From Bacteriovoracales bacterium (GTDB taxonomy: Bacteria > Bdellovibrionota > Bacteriovoracia > Bacteriovoracales > Bacteriovoracaceae), in NCBI GenBank assembly GCA_028346125.1, contig JAOMEV010000020.1:1-48452 (forward strand): 48,452 bases of DNA, given 5' to 3'. The position numbers were made by a program, and so were the translations under genes. The notes beneath the pieces are model-generated. The model did not search any database. It had not been told where the DNA came from and worked only from the letters and a program-made list of their open reading frames with translations. The number at the start of each line of letters is the position of its first letter. The stretch's first letter is position 1. This document shows positions 26,767-36,421 of this stretch, piece by piece.

Positions 26767-27990
26767 TTGAATTTATCTTTGAAAAAAAGGATAGCCATTA
26801 GTTTTATTATTGCTAATGTTGCCGTATTGGTACTTTCCTTTGTTGTCTTCCACTTCTTACATAACCTCAATAAAAATATTGAATCTGTAACAACTAAATC
26901 AATAAGAATTTCTTCTCTAACTCACGAGGTGAGAATCTCAACTCTTCAAATTTTAAAAACCCAAGGGATTATACTCGTAAATAGAAGGCCACCAGTAGAT
27001 ACGATTAATAGGCTTCGGAATAAGTTAAAAATTCTTAAAACTCAGATCCAACAATTGGAGCTTTTAAACAAAAACTCCCAAGGCCAGAGGGAAATAACTG
27101 AACTGTTGGCCTATATAACATCCTTGGAAATTGTCTTAAAGAAATCATCAGCTTTTCATAAAGATCCTGTGGGTTTCCGGAAAAGTATTGGAAGCTTTTT
27201 CGAGAATATTCTTAATGTTTTTACAAAACTTCAGGAGTTGCAAGATACACAAACCATAAAGAGAGATGAGCAGATAAGAGAAATTATAAAGGTAACGAAA
27301 AAGAAAATGATGTTTACCCTTATAATAGGCTTTTTTGCGACGATTCTTTTGGGCTTCATTGTTCCAGGAAAAATAGCTCTGCCTTTCAAAAAAATAAAAG
27401 ATGCTTTGAGGGAATTACAAGACTGTAATTTTGATGTTTCTATTTTTTATAACCAAGATGATGAAATTGGTGAAATAGCCAGAGAAATGAATAAAATGAT
27501 TCATAGCTTTAAAGTCTTCGAAGAATTAAGAATGAATAGAATTTCCCTGGAGAACAGAAAGTTTGATGCTCTGGCTAATATGTCAAAAAAGCCCGTTTTG
27601 GTCGCCAGTGCAGACAACAAGATTATCTATATGAACGGTCAGCTTTATAATCTTATGAGGGTGCAATCTGAGGATGTAATTGGAAAGTCAATGAATGAAA
27701 CGTTAGTTCCGAAAAGCATTATCGATTGCTACAAAATGGCGATTAAGAGGCGTTCAAAAATTGAGAACATGAAAATAATTATTCCAGCAAAACCAAAAGT
27801 GGATGGTGAGGCGAGTGAAGAGCAAAGCGTGGATATTGTTGAGGTAGAGGTTGAAAAAGACGGCCAAGAAAAAGAAATAGAGCTACAAGAGGTTGTTTTT
27901 GCAGGTTACGCAAATGTTATTCCAATTCGTGGAAAAGAGAGTTCCCTTGATTATTACCTTATGATACTTTCCTCCGAAATGTTTGTTTAG
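26767..27990 (+). CDS. membrane sensor with HAMP and PAS domains, no output domain
   Basis: The 407-residue protein has membrane segments at about 9-30 and 181-199 enclosing a mostly helical periplasmic sensor (31-180). A HAMP domain (202-255) and a PAS domain (about 270-400, with [21 protein letters not shown]) follow. There is no histidine kinase, methyl-accepting signalling, GGDEF or phosphatase domain: the protein ends in the PAS fold. The region 325-360 is an acidic insertion. It could signal to a separate partner or gate the nearby potassium channel. The start is TTG with AGGAG seven bases upstream. Sensor domain family is not recognised. Confidence 0.8.
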   Translation: MNLSLKKRIAISFIIANVAVLVLSFVVFHFLHNLNKNIESVTTKSIRISSLTHEVRISTLQILKTQGIILVNRRPPVDTINRLRNKLKILKTQIQQLELLNKNSQGQREITELLAYITSLEIVLKKSSAFHKDPVGFRKSIGSFFENILNVFTKLQELQDTQTIKRDEQIREIIKVTKKKMMFTLIIGFFATILLGFIVPGKIALPFKKIKDALRELQDCNFDVSIFYNQDDEIGEIAREMNKMIHSFKVFEELRMNRISLENRKFDALANMSKKPVLVASADNKIIYMNGQLYNLMRVQSEDVIGKSMNETLVPKSIIDCYKMAIKRRSKIENMKIIIPAKPKVDGEASEEQSVDIVEVEVEKDGQEKEIELQEVVFAGYANVIPIRGKESSLDYYLMILSSEMFV

Positions 27991-28040
27991 AGCATTTACC
28001 AGAACGTTCTTTTTTAAATAAAGCTATTGGACATCGAGTT

Positions 28041-29840
28041 ATGGATATCACAAAAATAAGAAATTTTTCTATTATAGCCCATATTGACCACGGCAAATCC
28101 ACACTAGCAGACCGCCTTATGGAGAAAACGAATACCGTTTCCCAAAGAGAGTCAGAGGATCGCCTTCTAGATAATATGGATATTGAGAGAGAACGTGGTA
28201 TTACTATTAAGGCTCAAACGGTTCGGATTACTTACAAGGCAAAAAGTGGGGAAACATTCTATTTGAACCTTCTTGATACGCCAGGTCATGTCGACTTCTC
28301 TTACGAGGTGAGCCGCTCGCTTGCTTCTTGTGACGGAGCCCTTCTTGTTGTGGATGCTTCACAGGGTGTGGAGGCCCAAACCTTAGCGAATGTTTATATG
28401 GCAATTGATAACGATGTTGAAGTGATACCTGTTTTAAACAAGATTGACCTTCCTCACGCAGATGCTCCCCGGGTTAAAGATGAAATAGAAGAAATTATTG
28501 GTATTGATGCTGCTGATGCAGCTGAAGTTTCTGCAAAGTCAGGCCTTGGTATTGAAGGTCTCCTAGAGAACATTGTTGAAAAAGTCCCTGCGCCTCAGGG
28601 CTCTATCGATAATTCCCTCCAGGCCCTAATTTTTGACTCGTGGTTTGACTCGTATCAAGGGGTCATTGTCTTGGTGAGAGTTTTTGAAGGAAGGATTAAA
28701 CTCAAAGATAAAATTTATTTTAAACATTCAGAGCAGAGTTATGAAGTTCTTAAGCTTGCAGTTAATAATCCTTTTTTTAGCGAAGTTAAGGAATTGGGGG
28801 CAGGCGAAGTTGGCATGATTATTTGTGGGATCAAAACTATAAGAGATGTAAAAGTTGGTGACACTATCATTCATCTAAAAAATAGGGACACTAGCCCTGC
28901 TTTAAAAGGTTTTAAAGAAGTTAAACAGATGGTTTTTTGTGGCGTTTTTCCAGTGGACTCTACCGATTATGAACTTCTTAAAGATTCATTGGAAAAATTG
29001 GCCCTCAATGACTCCTCCTTCAGCTATGAGCCAGAAAACTCAACAGCGCTTGGTCTAGGGTTTCGATGTGGTTTTCTTGGACTTCTTCACATGAATATTA
29101 TTCAAGAAAGGTTAGAGAGGGAATTTGAACTTAACCTCATCTCCACGGCTCCGTCATGTAGCTATAAAGTTCAAACAAGTGAGGGAGAGCTTCTTGTTGA
29201 CAACCCTTCTGAGCTCCCAGATTTAAGTTTAATTGAATCGATCAGTGAACCTATGGTTGAAATTTCTATTCATTTGCCAAATGAGTTTGTAGGAAAAATA
29301 ATTAAACTTTGTACAGAAAGAAGGGGCGAACAAAAGCAAATAAAGTATATTACGACGGAAAGGGTCCAGCTCATCTATAACTTGCCTTTAAGCGAAATGG
29401 TTTTTGATTTTTATGATAAGCTTAAAGGCTTAAGTAAAGGCTATGCAAGTATGGATTATGAGGTTATTGGCTATCAAAGTTCAGATTTGGTTAAGCTTGA
29501 TATACTTCTCAATGGGGATAGTGTTGACGCCCTCTCTCTTATTACCCATAGGTCAAGTGCTCAGTTTAAAGGTAGGGCCCTTACATCCAGATTACAAAAG
29601 CTAATTAATCGTCAACAGTTTGATATAGCGATTCAAGCTGCCATTGGAGCTAAAATCTTAGCACGTGAAACTATTAAGGCCTTGAGAAAAAATGTTCTTG
29701 CAAAGTGTTATGGCGGGGACATTTCTAGAAAGAGAAAGCTTTTGGAGAAGCAAAAAAAGGGTAAAAAGAGAATGAAAATGGTTGGAAGTGTAGAAGTTCC
29801 TCAGGAAGCCTTCCTTGCAGTTTTAAAAGTTGAGGAATAA
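28041..29840 (+). CDS. lepA: elongation factor 4 (back-translocating GTPase)
   Basis: LepA is a ribosome-bound GTPase, linked to 30S biogenesis and to translation under stress. The 599-residue length is typical. The G domain has [14 protein letters not shown] (P-loop), [30 protein letters not shown] and NKIDLP; the C-terminal domain ends in [20 protein letters not shown] and [20 protein letters not shown], specific to LepA. The start is an ATG without a strong Shine-Dalgarno. Next upstream is the HAMP-PAS gene, 50 bases away. Confidence 0.98.
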   Translation: MDITKIRNFSIIAHIDHGKSTLADRLMEKTNTVSQRESEDRLLDNMDIERERGITIKAQTVRITYKAKSGETFYLNLLDTPGHVDFSYEVSRSLASCDGALLVVDASQGVEAQTLANVYMAIDNDVEVIPVLNKIDLPHADAPRVKDEIEEIIGIDAADAAEVSAKSGLGIEGLLENIVEKVPAPQGSIDNSLQALIFDSWFDSYQGVIVLVRVFEGRIKLKDKIYFKHSEQSYEVLKLAVNNPFFSEVKELGAGEVGMIICGIKTIRDVKVGDTIIHLKNRDTSPALKGFKEVKQMVFCGVFPVDSTDYELLKDSLEKLALNDSSFSYEPENSTALGLGFRCGFLGLLHMNIIQERLEREFELNLISTAPSCSYKVQTSEGELLVDNPSELPDLSLIESISEPMVEISIHLPNEFVGKIIKLCTERRGEQKQIKYITTERVQLIYNLPLSEMVFDFYDKLKGLSKGYASMDYEVIGYQSSDLVKLDILLNGDSVDALSLITHRSSAQFKGRALTSRLQKLINRQQFDIAIQAAIGAKILARETIKALRKNVLAKCYGGDISRKRKLLEKQKKGKKRMKMVGSVEVPQEAFLAVLKVEE

Positions 29841-29909
29841 CTAACTATTAACGTCGATATTGTGTTGTGACTGGCCAGATTTTTTTTTAACGGTCATACT
29901 TTAATTTAT

Positions 29910-30539
29910 ATGAAAGAAGAATTAAAAACACACCTTGAAAAAGCTCTGACTCATTATACTTCAGGCCTTCATTATGAGAGGCTCATAGAGGCTAGGAACG
30001 AATATTTTAATTTGACAGGCCAGGTTAATGAAGATGATGAAGACTATGAATTAAGAATGAAATCCTTTAATGATTGGTATATTTTTCAGTTTGTTTCAAC
30101 AAGCTCTGAAACGACCGCCATCAATGACTATATTTTTGAAAATTCTTTAGAAAAGAGTCTTGGAGATTGCCTAGTCAAAATTAATTACTCACTATTTGAA
30201 TTTTGTGGAAAGACTTTCAGAGGCCACAGTAGTTTTAAGGACGTACTGCACAACTTTAAGTTTAATTTGTCAAAAGAGGGAAGTTTACCTGGCCTTCTTA
30301 AAGATGATATTTTTATAGGTAGATCTTTGAACTTTAACGACAATTACTATCTTTTACCTGGTCTTTGTATTTTACCGAAAGAGGTTAAGGGTAAGCTAAA
30401 AAAAGAGTCGAAGAAGGTAAGGAAACTCCAAGATCCAAAAAAAGAAACCGAGTTTCTTCTTAAGGTGGAGTCTTTAAAAACCAAATGGGTCCGTTACGGG
30501 CATATTAAGCCAGACAAGATATTTTCTTTTGACCGCTAA
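29910..30539 (+). CDS. hypothetical protein (209 aa)
   Basis: A soluble protein with charged helices at both ends (EELKTHLEKALTHYTSGL and KKESKKVRKLQDPKKETEF) and a central hydrophobic beta part (SLGDCLVKINYSLFEFCG, YYLLPGLCILP). It has no signal peptide, membrane segment, or recognised motif. It follows lepA by 69 bases with no clear Shine-Dalgarno and converges on the membrane protein with a four-base overlap. It may be co-transcribed with lepA. Function unknown. Confidence 0.65.
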   Translation: MKEELKTHLEKALTHYTSGLHYERLIEARNEYFNLTGQVNEDDEDYELRMKSFNDWYIFQFVSTSSETTAINDYIFENSLEKSLGDCLVKINYSLFEFCGKTFRGHSSFKDVLHNFKFNLSKEGSLPGLLKDDIFIGRSLNFNDNYYLLPGLCILPKEVKGKLKKESKKVRKLQDPKKETEFLLKVESLKTKWVRYGHIKPDKIFSFDR

Positions 30540-31522
30540 ACAGCGGACGCCTGCTCCAATTGCTGCTCTGAATACTTTTTACCTGCCAGAATGTAAGGGA
30601 TACACCCCGTCAGATTACAAAATACAACACAAAGAAAATAAAGGTTGAAAAGGGAAGCACCTTTTTGAATACCAAAGAATGAAAATAAGGTTCCAAAAAT
30701 GGCATGACCCACTCCAAGGCCTGAAGGAGCAATTGGAATGGCCATCGCGATGAAGCCTAGGGGAATAAAAATAAAGGCGTGGCCTATAGAAAGAGGTACT
30801 GATGTAAAGGGCGTTATGATTTTCCAAAAGAGGCAAACAGATATGACTTGTACAATTATGCTTATAAAGAGGCACTTAAAGAAAATGTCCTTTCTATTTC
30901 CAATAAGCCATACTTCTTCGAGAAGGCCTTTAATTTTTTTTCCTAAAATGGGTATAGAGCCCACGGGATAAAGGATCACTTTTTGCCAATTTTTAGATAA
31001 AAAGAGGGTTAGTATAAAAATAATGGCACTTATAAAAAGAAGAAAATTGAGATGGACCAAGGATTTTAGTGAAGGAGAAATACTTACAATTTCAGTGTAG
31101 TTATAAAGTGAAAAAACTCCGGATAGACAGAGTAGGCCTAAAAGTCCAATTATTCGGTCGATGAACACTGTGCTTAACATAAAAGTTTTAGTTATATTTT
31201 TTCCAAGGTCTTTAACATAGGCCAACTTGATGAGATCTCCTGTTACTGCCCCAGGTAATACTGAGTTAAAAAAAAGTCCAATCCAGCTAATTTTGAAAAT
31301 ACTTTTGAAAGAAAGGTTTTTTTGTTCCCCTGATTGAAGGAGTATTTTCCATCGCAACGAAATGAGAAGTGTAGTGATTAAGTAGGAAAAAATGAAAATG
31401 GCAATTGTACTTTTATAGTCTTTTAAAAATAACCTACTTAAAGAAAAGTCAAGCTCGCCACTTTTTAATAGCCATATAATAATACAAAGAGAACATGAAA
31501 ATTTTAAAATAACCTTAAGCAT
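30536..31522 (-). CDS. LPG synthase-like flippase domain membrane protein (UPF0104-type)
   Basis: The 328-residue protein has about eight membrane segments with the pattern of the lysylphosphatidylglycerol synthase N-terminal region, a family that includes lipid flippases. WIGLFFNSVLPGAVTGDLIKL and AIPIAPSGLGVGHAIFG are typical signatures. There is no C-terminal lysyl transferase domain, so it is the flippase-like part alone. The ATG at 31522, with GAGA eight bases upstream, is preferred to GTG 31528. It diverges from ugd. Lipid or polysaccharide handling is likely, but the substrate is not known. Confidence 0.85.
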   Translation of the reverse strand: MLKVILKFSCSLCIIIWLLKSGELDFSLSRLFLKDYKSTIAIFIFSYLITTLLISLRWKILLQSGEQKNLSFKSIFKISWIGLFFNSVLPGAVTGDLIKLAYVKDLGKNITKTFMLSTVFIDRIIGLLGLLCLSGVFSLYNYTEIVSISPSLKSLVHLNFLLFISAIIFILTLFLSKNWQKVILYPVGSIPILGKKIKGLLEEVWLIGNRKDIFFKCLFISIIVQVISVCLFWKIITPFTSVPLSIGHAFIFIPLGFIAMAIPIAPSGLGVGHAIFGTLFSFFGIQKGASLFNLYFLCVVFCNLTGCIPYILAGKKYSEQQLEQASAV

Positions 31523-31625
31523 TATCACTATCTCGTTTTAGCTTATTTTCTTAATCTTTGGTAAATGTTATGCTACTCGTTTTTGGGTTGTTTTTCAAAA
31601 TTATCCGTTTAAAAGAGGTCATTTT

Positions 31626-32957
31626 ATGAATATTTGCGTTATTGGAACTGGTTATGTAGGTCTTGTTGCAGGCACTTGTCTGGCAGAGATTGGAAACAAT
31701 GTAACTTGTATTGATATTGATGAAAAAAAAATAAACTTTATAAATGAAGGAAATATTCCTATATATGAGCCTGGATTAGAAGAGCTTGTTAGAAAAAATA
31801 GAGATCTAAAAAAGTTGAATTTTTCTTCAACTTATGACCCTGTAGAAAAGGCCAAGATTGTATTTTTGGCAGTGGGAACTCCTTCTCAGAGAGATGGGAG
31901 TGCAAACCTTAACTATCTTCTTGAAGCATCGAAATCAGTTGGAAAAAAAATGAGGGAAGGCACGATTGTTGTTATAAAATCTACGGTTCCGGTGGGAACC
32001 CATAGAAAAGTTAAGAGTGTTCTTTCAGAGGTAACTGACAAAACTTATGCTGTTGTTAATAACCCTGAGTTTTTAAGGGAAGGAAGTGCGGTGAAGGATT
32101 TTTTGGAGCCCGATAGAGTGATTGTAGGGCTAGAAGATTCTTTTGCTGAAGAAACTCTTAAAGAACTTTTCTCTCCGCTTTTAAGACCGTCCTCAAAGTA
32201 TCTCAAGATGTCTAACCTCTCCGCTGAAATGAGTAAGTATGCATCTAACTGTTTTCTGGCCACTAAAATTTCTTTTATTAATGAAATTTCTAGGCTTTGT
32301 GACATGACGGGTGCTGATGTTGAAGAAGTGCGAGATGGGATGGCCTCAGATATTAGAATCGGAGACCATTTTCTTTACCCTGGGCCGGGTTATGGAGGGA
32401 GCTGTTTTCCTAAAGATGTTAGGGCCCTCATTGAGACAGGAAGGGAAAATGACCTTGATCTAGAACTTATTAAGGCAACAGAAAGAGTTAATGAAAGACA
32501 AAAGAAGGTTATGTTTTATAAGTTAAAAGATTATTTTAAGGGATCTTTAGAGGGGAAGACATTTTCTTTTTGGGGACTTTCTTTTAAAGCAAATACCGAC
32601 GATGTAAGGGAATCTTCCACGATTGTTATGGCCAGTCTTTTGCTAGAAGAGGGTGCTAAGATAAATGTTTATGACCCTGAAGGTTCTAAGAACTTTATGT
32701 CGTTAATGAGTTCTATTAAGCCAGGCCTTGTTTCCAAAATTAATGTTTGTGATGAGAAGTATGAGACTTTAAAGAATAGCCACGGTTTGGTTGTTATGAC
32801 TGAATGGGGTGAATTCAAATTTCCAAATTTGTCTAAAATAAAAAGTCTTCTAAAAGTTCCTGTTGTTTTTGATGCGAGAAATTTATTTTCAACATCTGAA
32901 GTTTTAGAAATGGGGTTGGATTATTTTTCTATAGGGAAAAACGCAGGGGAGAAGTGA
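31626..32957 (+). CDS. ugd: UDP-glucose 6-dehydrogenase
   Basis: Ugd makes UDP-glucuronate from UDP-glucose with two NAD+. The 443-residue protein has an N-terminal Rossmann fold (NICVIGTGYVGLVAGTCLAEIG, VTCIDID), a central domain with the catalytic Cys in GPGYGGSCFPKD, and the C-terminal domain with FWGLSFKANTDDVRES. AGAGG lies seven bases before ATG 31626. It overlaps or nearly overlaps the nitrilase-family gene downstream, a pairing I do not know from elsewhere. The enzyme provides a sugar precursor for polysaccharide or LPS. Confidence 0.95.
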   Translation: MNICVIGTGYVGLVAGTCLAEIGNNVTCIDIDEKKINFINEGNIPIYEPGLEELVRKNRDLKKLNFSSTYDPVEKAKIVFLAVGTPSQRDGSANLNYLLEASKSVGKKMREGTIVVIKSTVPVGTHRKVKSVLSEVTDKTYAVVNNPEFLREGSAVKDFLEPDRVIVGLEDSFAEETLKELFSPLLRPSSKYLKMSNLSAEMSKYASNCFLATKISFINEISRLCDMTGADVEEVRDGMASDIRIGDHFLYPGPGYGGSCFPKDVRALIETGRENDLDLELIKATERVNERQKKVMFYKLKDYFKGSLEGKTFSFWGLSFKANTDDVRESSTIVMASLLLEEGAKINVYDPEGSKNFMSLMSSIKPGLVSKINVCDEKYETLKNSHGLVVMTEWGEFKFPNLSKIKSLLKVPVVFDARNLFSTSEVLEMGLDYFSIGKNAGEK

Positions 32958-32959
32958 TC

Positions 32960-33748
32960 GTGAAAATTGGTGTTATTCAGTTATGTTCCTCACTAGAGTA
33001 CAAAGAAAACCTTGGTAAAATTCAAGGTTTTATTGATGAGGCCATAGATAAGAGGGTCCAGGCCATTTTTCTTCCTGAGTGTTTTTATTCAATGAGTGAT
33101 GGAAGGAAGCCTACCCCATATCTTATAAATGAAGGTAACGACCATTACGAAAATATTAAAAACCTCGCTTTAAAAAACAGTATTTTTATTCTAGGAGGGT
33201 CTGCAGCTTCTTTGGATGAAGGGGGAAACATTGTTAACAGGTGTTATAATTTTTCTCCTTCGGGACAAGACCTTGGAATTTATGACAAAATTAATCTTTT
33301 TTCTTGTGCTTTGAAAAAAGGAGATGAGACAAAAGTAATTAATGAGGGGGATATTTATTCTCCTGGAAAAAGCCTCAATTTAATTGAAGCTGAAGATTTG
33401 AAAATTGGACTTTCAATTTGTTTTGATCTGCGTTTTCCCAATATGTTTAGAGAGTATGCTTTAAAAGGTGCCAATGTTCTTACAATTGGATCTGCATTTA
33501 CTGTACCCTCTGGAAAGGCCCATTGGCATACATTAGTTCGTGCTAGGGCCATTGAAAACCAGTGTTTCGTTGTGGCGCCAGCTCAATGGGGTAAACACAA
33601 TGACAAAATTAGTACCTATGGCCATTCTCTTGTCGTTGATCCTTGGGGTGAAGTACTTTGTGATGCTCAAGAGGGAGAGTCTTTGAGTGTATGTCGACTC
33701 GACCTTTCGAAAATACAAAAAGTTCGGGATTCAATTAAGGTATTTTAA
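32960..33748 (+). CDS. carbon-nitrogen hydrolase (nitrilase superfamily)
   Basis: These enzymes hydrolyse amides or nitriles through a Cys-Glu-Lys triad. All three are visible: Glu in AIFLPECFYS, Lys in YDKINLF, and Cys in LSICFDLRFPNMFREYA. The 262-residue length and overall pattern match the NIT1/NIT2-like omega-amidase or deaminated-glutathione amidase branch. The start GTG at 32960 has AGGGGAG eight bases upstream; GTG 32954 would overlap the ugd stop by four bases but its spacing is too short. Its substrate is unknown. It ends in a four-base overlap with the convergent response regulator. Confidence 0.88.
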   Translation: MKIGVIQLCSSLEYKENLGKIQGFIDEAIDKRVQAIFLPECFYSMSDGRKPTPYLINEGNDHYENIKNLALKNSIFILGGSAASLDEGGNIVNRCYNFSPSGQDLGIYDKINLFSCALKKGDETKVINEGDIYSPGKSLNLIEAEDLKIGLSICFDLRFPNMFREYALKGANVLTIGSAFTVPSGKAHWHTLVRARAIENQCFVVAPAQWGKHNDKISTYGHSLVVDPWGEVLCDAQEGESLSVCRLDLSKIQKVRDSIKVF

Positions 33749-34146
33749 GTTTTCTCTTTCTGGGAATGGATAATAACATTCTTGATAGCATTTTTTGTAT
33801 ATTCTTCATCGTAAGGCTTTCCAATGGCGATGTTCAAAGGATTGTCTGTGAAAAAATTCTTTAGCTCTTTGTGGTCTTCAATTTTTTCGATAGAAAAAAG
33901 AAAGAAAGGAATATTATTTTTATTAAGGTTGTGTTGATAAAGACCACCACCATTAACATCAGTGTCGTTTTCAATAGGCATATTATAGTCCGCAATAATG
34001 AGCCCGATACTTTCATCTTGATCAATGACTTTTATTGCTTCAGCACCACTCGATGCTTGGGTTATTTCTATAATGAAAAGCTCCTCAATGAAGTCACAAA
34101 TGGCCTCTCTTACATCCTCTTCATCATCAACAACTAAAATTCTCAT
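33745..34146 (-). CDS. stand-alone receiver-domain response regulator
   Basis: The 133-residue protein is a single receiver domain: acidic pair in ILVVDDEEDV, phosphoryl Asp in LIIADYNMP, and conserved Lys in IGKPYDEE. There is no DNA-binding or enzymatic output domain, as in CheY-like or Spo0F-like proteins. A Gly-rich insertion (ENDTDVNGGGLYQHN) after NMP lengthens the loop before helix 4. ATG 34146 has GGTGG five bases upstream and is preferred to GTG 34155. A kinase partner is not in the window. A palindrome precedes the Shine-Dalgarno. Confidence 0.9.
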   Translation of the reverse strand: MRILVVDDEEDVREAICDFIEELFIIEITQASSGAEAIKVIDQDESIGLIIADYNMPIENDTDVNGGGLYQHNLNKNNIPFFLFSIEKIEDHKELKNFFTDNPLNIAIGKPYDEEYTKNAIKNVIIHSQKEKT

Positions 34147-34156
34147 TTTTACCACC

Positions 34157-34168
34157 TAAACTAGTTTA
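34157..34168. promoter_or_regulatory. perfect palindrome upstream of the receiver gene
   Basis: TAAACTAGTTTA is a perfect 12-base palindrome five bases or so upstream of the ribosome-binding site of the receiver gene. It could be an operator, but the length is within chance expectation for AT-rich DNA. Confidence 0.25.
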
Positions 34169-34198
34169 ATCCTCCATCGGCTTTTTTTTAAAAAAAAG

Positions 34199-35230
34199 TT
34201 AAGGAAGAAGGATAATTTTTCCCACTGTCTCACCTGATTCAAGGTTTTTATGGGCCAAATCTACTTTGTTTAAAGGAAAGGGTTGAATTGGAGGAAATAT
34301 TATTTTTTTATTTTCTATCCATGATATTAAATCAGACATGGCCTCTTGGAGGAGGTCCTGTCTATTGAAAAGAAATGAAAGGTTGAAAGTAATTATACTT
34401 TTGTTTGAAGAACTCATATTTATAGGGTTAAAGCGGGGTGTTTTTAAATAGTTTATAAGTAACCTGAAGTAATTTAGTTTTCCTCCCTTCTTCGGAAGCA
34501 TTGAGTGGAAGCCGTAAGAAATTAGCTTTCCTGTAGGTGCAAGGTGAAGATAACTTTTTCTGAGTGTCGAGAATCCATTGGCATCTAAAATGACATCGAA
34601 CCCTTCTGGAGAAATCTTTTTGGCTTTTGACCAAAGGTCTTCTTTTGATTTGTCTATGATGTGATCGGCTCCTAAACTTTTTACAGTTTCAATTTTTTTA
34701 GTTGTCCCAACTATTCCTGTCACATGACAACCTTTGATTTTGCCAAGCTGAACAAGAGCTCCTCCGACTCCACCAGCTGCAGAGTGGACAAGGATTTTCA
34801 TATTTCTTTTTAAAATTATGTTTTGGAAAAGTGCGTGGTATGCTGTTAAAAAAGCAACAGGGAAACCTGCAGCTTCTTCAAAGGAGACTTCATCTGGAAT
34901 TGGAAATATTTGTGATTCTGGCGCCGAAACAAATTCTGAGTAGCCACCAAAAAAAGTGAGGCCAAAAACTCTATCACCTTTTTTAAAATTTTTTACCTCT
35001 GAGTCTGTTTCAACAATTTCCCCTGAAAATTCGAAACCTGGAGTAATGGGAAGTCCAACAAGTTGTTTGGCCGATTCATAGATCCCCCATCTGACACAAA
35101 TGTCGGCATAATTGACACCTATTGCTTTCGTTTTTACAAGAACGTGCTTGCTTTGAACTTTTGGGGTTGGATGGTCTTCGAAAAGTAATTTATCGTAGCC
35201 ACCATATTTTTTTATGTTAATTTTTTTCAT
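34199..35230 (-). CDS. quinone oxidoreductase-like MDR-family dehydrogenase
   Basis: Medium-chain dehydrogenases of the quinone-oxidoreductase/VAT-1 branch reduce quinones or enones with NAD(P)H. The 343-residue protein has the N-terminal GroES-like fold (ITPGFEFSGEIVE, FKKGDRVFGLTFFGGYSEFV) and the Rossmann domain (ILVHSAAGGVGGALVQLGKI, GTTKKIETVKSLGADHII). Zinc-ligand cysteines of true alcohol dehydrogenases are absent, so it is the zinc-free type. ATG 35230 gives the usual MKKINIKKYG start; TTG 35239 is less likely. The substrate is not determined by context. Confidence 0.88.
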   Translation of the reverse strand: MKKINIKKYGGYDKLLFEDHPTPKVQSKHVLVKTKAIGVNYADICVRWGIYESAKQLVGLPITPGFEFSGEIVETDSEVKNFKKGDRVFGLTFFGGYSEFVSAPESQIFPIPDEVSFEEAAGFPVAFLTAYHALFQNIILKRNMKILVHSAAGGVGGALVQLGKIKGCHVTGIVGTTKKIETVKSLGADHIIDKSKEDLWSKAKKISPEGFDVILDANGFSTLRKSYLHLAPTGKLISYGFHSMLPKKGGKLNYFRLLINYLKTPRFNPINMSSSNKSIITFNLSFLFNRQDLLQEAMSDLISWIENKKIIFPPIQPFPLNKVDLAHKNLESGETVGKIILLP

Positions 35231-35279
35231 AGGACACAATTAAATAACTTTTATTTACTTATGTCACAGAAAAAAGAGA

Positions 35280-35534
35280 CTACATATAGGGGTTTTCTCC
35301 GTTTGTGTGGTCAGTTAGGTCAATAACATCCTCAATTTCAGGAAAATGTTGCTTTATAATTTTTTCGATACCTTGCTTTAAAGTCGCGTTAGAAGAAGAA
35401 CAACCTTGGCACCCGCCTGAAAGTTTAAGATAAACTTGGTTGTTGTCAACATCAACGACCTCAACATTACCACCGTGGGCGGCCAGGCTTGGTCTAACTT
35501 GTTCTTCTAGCAAATTATCAATTTTTCTTCTCAT
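35280..35534 (-). CDS. NifU C-terminal-like iron-sulfur scaffold
   Basis: Small NifU-like (NFU) proteins carry a 4Fe-4S cluster between two monomers and pass it to target enzymes. The 84-residue protein has the whole domain: VRPSLAAHGGNVEVVDVDNN, the cluster motif GCQGCSSS (CxxC), and TLKQGIEKIIKQHFPEI. There is no N-terminal A-type domain as in NfuA. It lies two bases after rsmE, so the two are co-transcribed. Confidence 0.92.
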   Translation of the reverse strand: MRRKIDNLLEEQVRPSLAAHGGNVEVVDVDNNQVYLKLSGGCQGCSSSNATLKQGIEKIIKQHFPEIEDVIDLTDHTNGENPYM

Positions 35535-35536
35535 TT

Positions 35537-36292
35537 TTATTTTACCTCTTCGGTGTTTATTCTACCACAGTTTTCATTTTTAAGAAGTTCCAATTGAGAA
35601 AGGATGGCCACAGTGGCCGTTTCTACCCTAAGAATAGAGGGAGAGAGTGAAACTTCAAAAAAGTCATTATTTATAAAATGGTCCAATTCACCCTTTGTCC
35701 ATCCTCTTTCAGGCCCAATAGCGACGGTTAGGGGTTCATCAAAATTTAGTTTAACATCGTTTAGTGACTTGTTTGTATAAGGAGATAATACAATCTTTTG
35801 AGCTTTGTCTTTATGGTTTTCTAAATTAATGTTTGAACTTAAAGTGAAAGAAGGTTTCTTATAAAAAATTGCAGATTGAGAAAGGCCGTTTAAAATAAAT
35901 TCCTCATAGGCTTTATTTTGGAAGAGCTTTGAGTCTCCATAGCTTTTTTCAGAAAGTTCAGCTTTTACAAATTCAAAGCTATTGACACCTAAACTTGTTC
36001 CAAGCTCAAGAACTTTTTTGCATGTTTGAGGCCTTGATAAACCAACAATAAGGTCGCACCAGGGTTCAATCTTTTTAATAAAAGGAGAGCCCTTTGTGCT
36101 TATTTTGAAATGATCTTTTTGAATGGAAGTAATGCACCCTTTTTCAATGCCTCTGTTTATAAAACAAACTTTAATAGGGTCACCTTCTTTTAATTTTAAA
36201 ATATTTTTCAGGTGGCCGAAGCGAAGACTATCCTTTATTTCGTAAAGGTTATCATCAATAAGGTCGCGAGAGGATATTAAGAGAGTATTCAT
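35537..36292 (-). CDS. rsmE: 16S rRNA (uracil1498-N3)-methyltransferase
   Basis: RsmE is a SPOUT enzyme methylating U1498 in the 16S decoding region. The 251-residue protein has an N-terminal PUA-like domain (HLKNILKLKEGDPIKVCFIN) and the C-terminal SPOUT fold with KVLELGTSLGVNSFEFV, AIGPERGWTKGELD and LSPSILRVETATVAILSQLEL, all family signatures. It diverges from the helicase-recO unit and is followed two bases later by the NFU gene. Motifs leave little doubt. Confidence 0.95.
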   Translation of the reverse strand: MNTLLISSRDLIDDNLYEIKDSLRFGHLKNILKLKEGDPIKVCFINRGIEKGCITSIQKDHFKISTKGSPFIKKIEPWCDLIVGLSRPQTCKKVLELGTSLGVNSFEFVKAELSEKSYGDSKLFQNKAYEEFILNGLSQSAIFYKKPSFTLSSNINLENHKDKAQKIVLSPYTNKSLNDVKLNFDEPLTVAIGPERGWTKGELDHFINNDFFEVSLSPSILRVETATVAILSQLELLKNENCGRINTEEVK

Positions 36293-36421
36293 TTAAATCA
36301 ACTATTATTTTAGGTTCTTGTCTTCTATAGGACAAAAATTTCATTTTTGTTAGAGTTTTTTCCAAAATTTATAAGGGTTTCTAGGATTCATAAATAAAAT
36401 ATATTTTGCACTAGAAGTGTA

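Noticed and set aside
28001-28016. Terminator or LexA-like site: AGAACGTTCT followed by T6 before lepA
   Set aside because: The palindrome has no loop, so it cannot form a terminator stem, and one such site without known LexA boxes nearby is not enough.
29871-29888. Terminator after lepA: CTGGCCAG followed by a T run
   Set aside because: The palindrome is eight bases with no loop; a stable stem is not possible.
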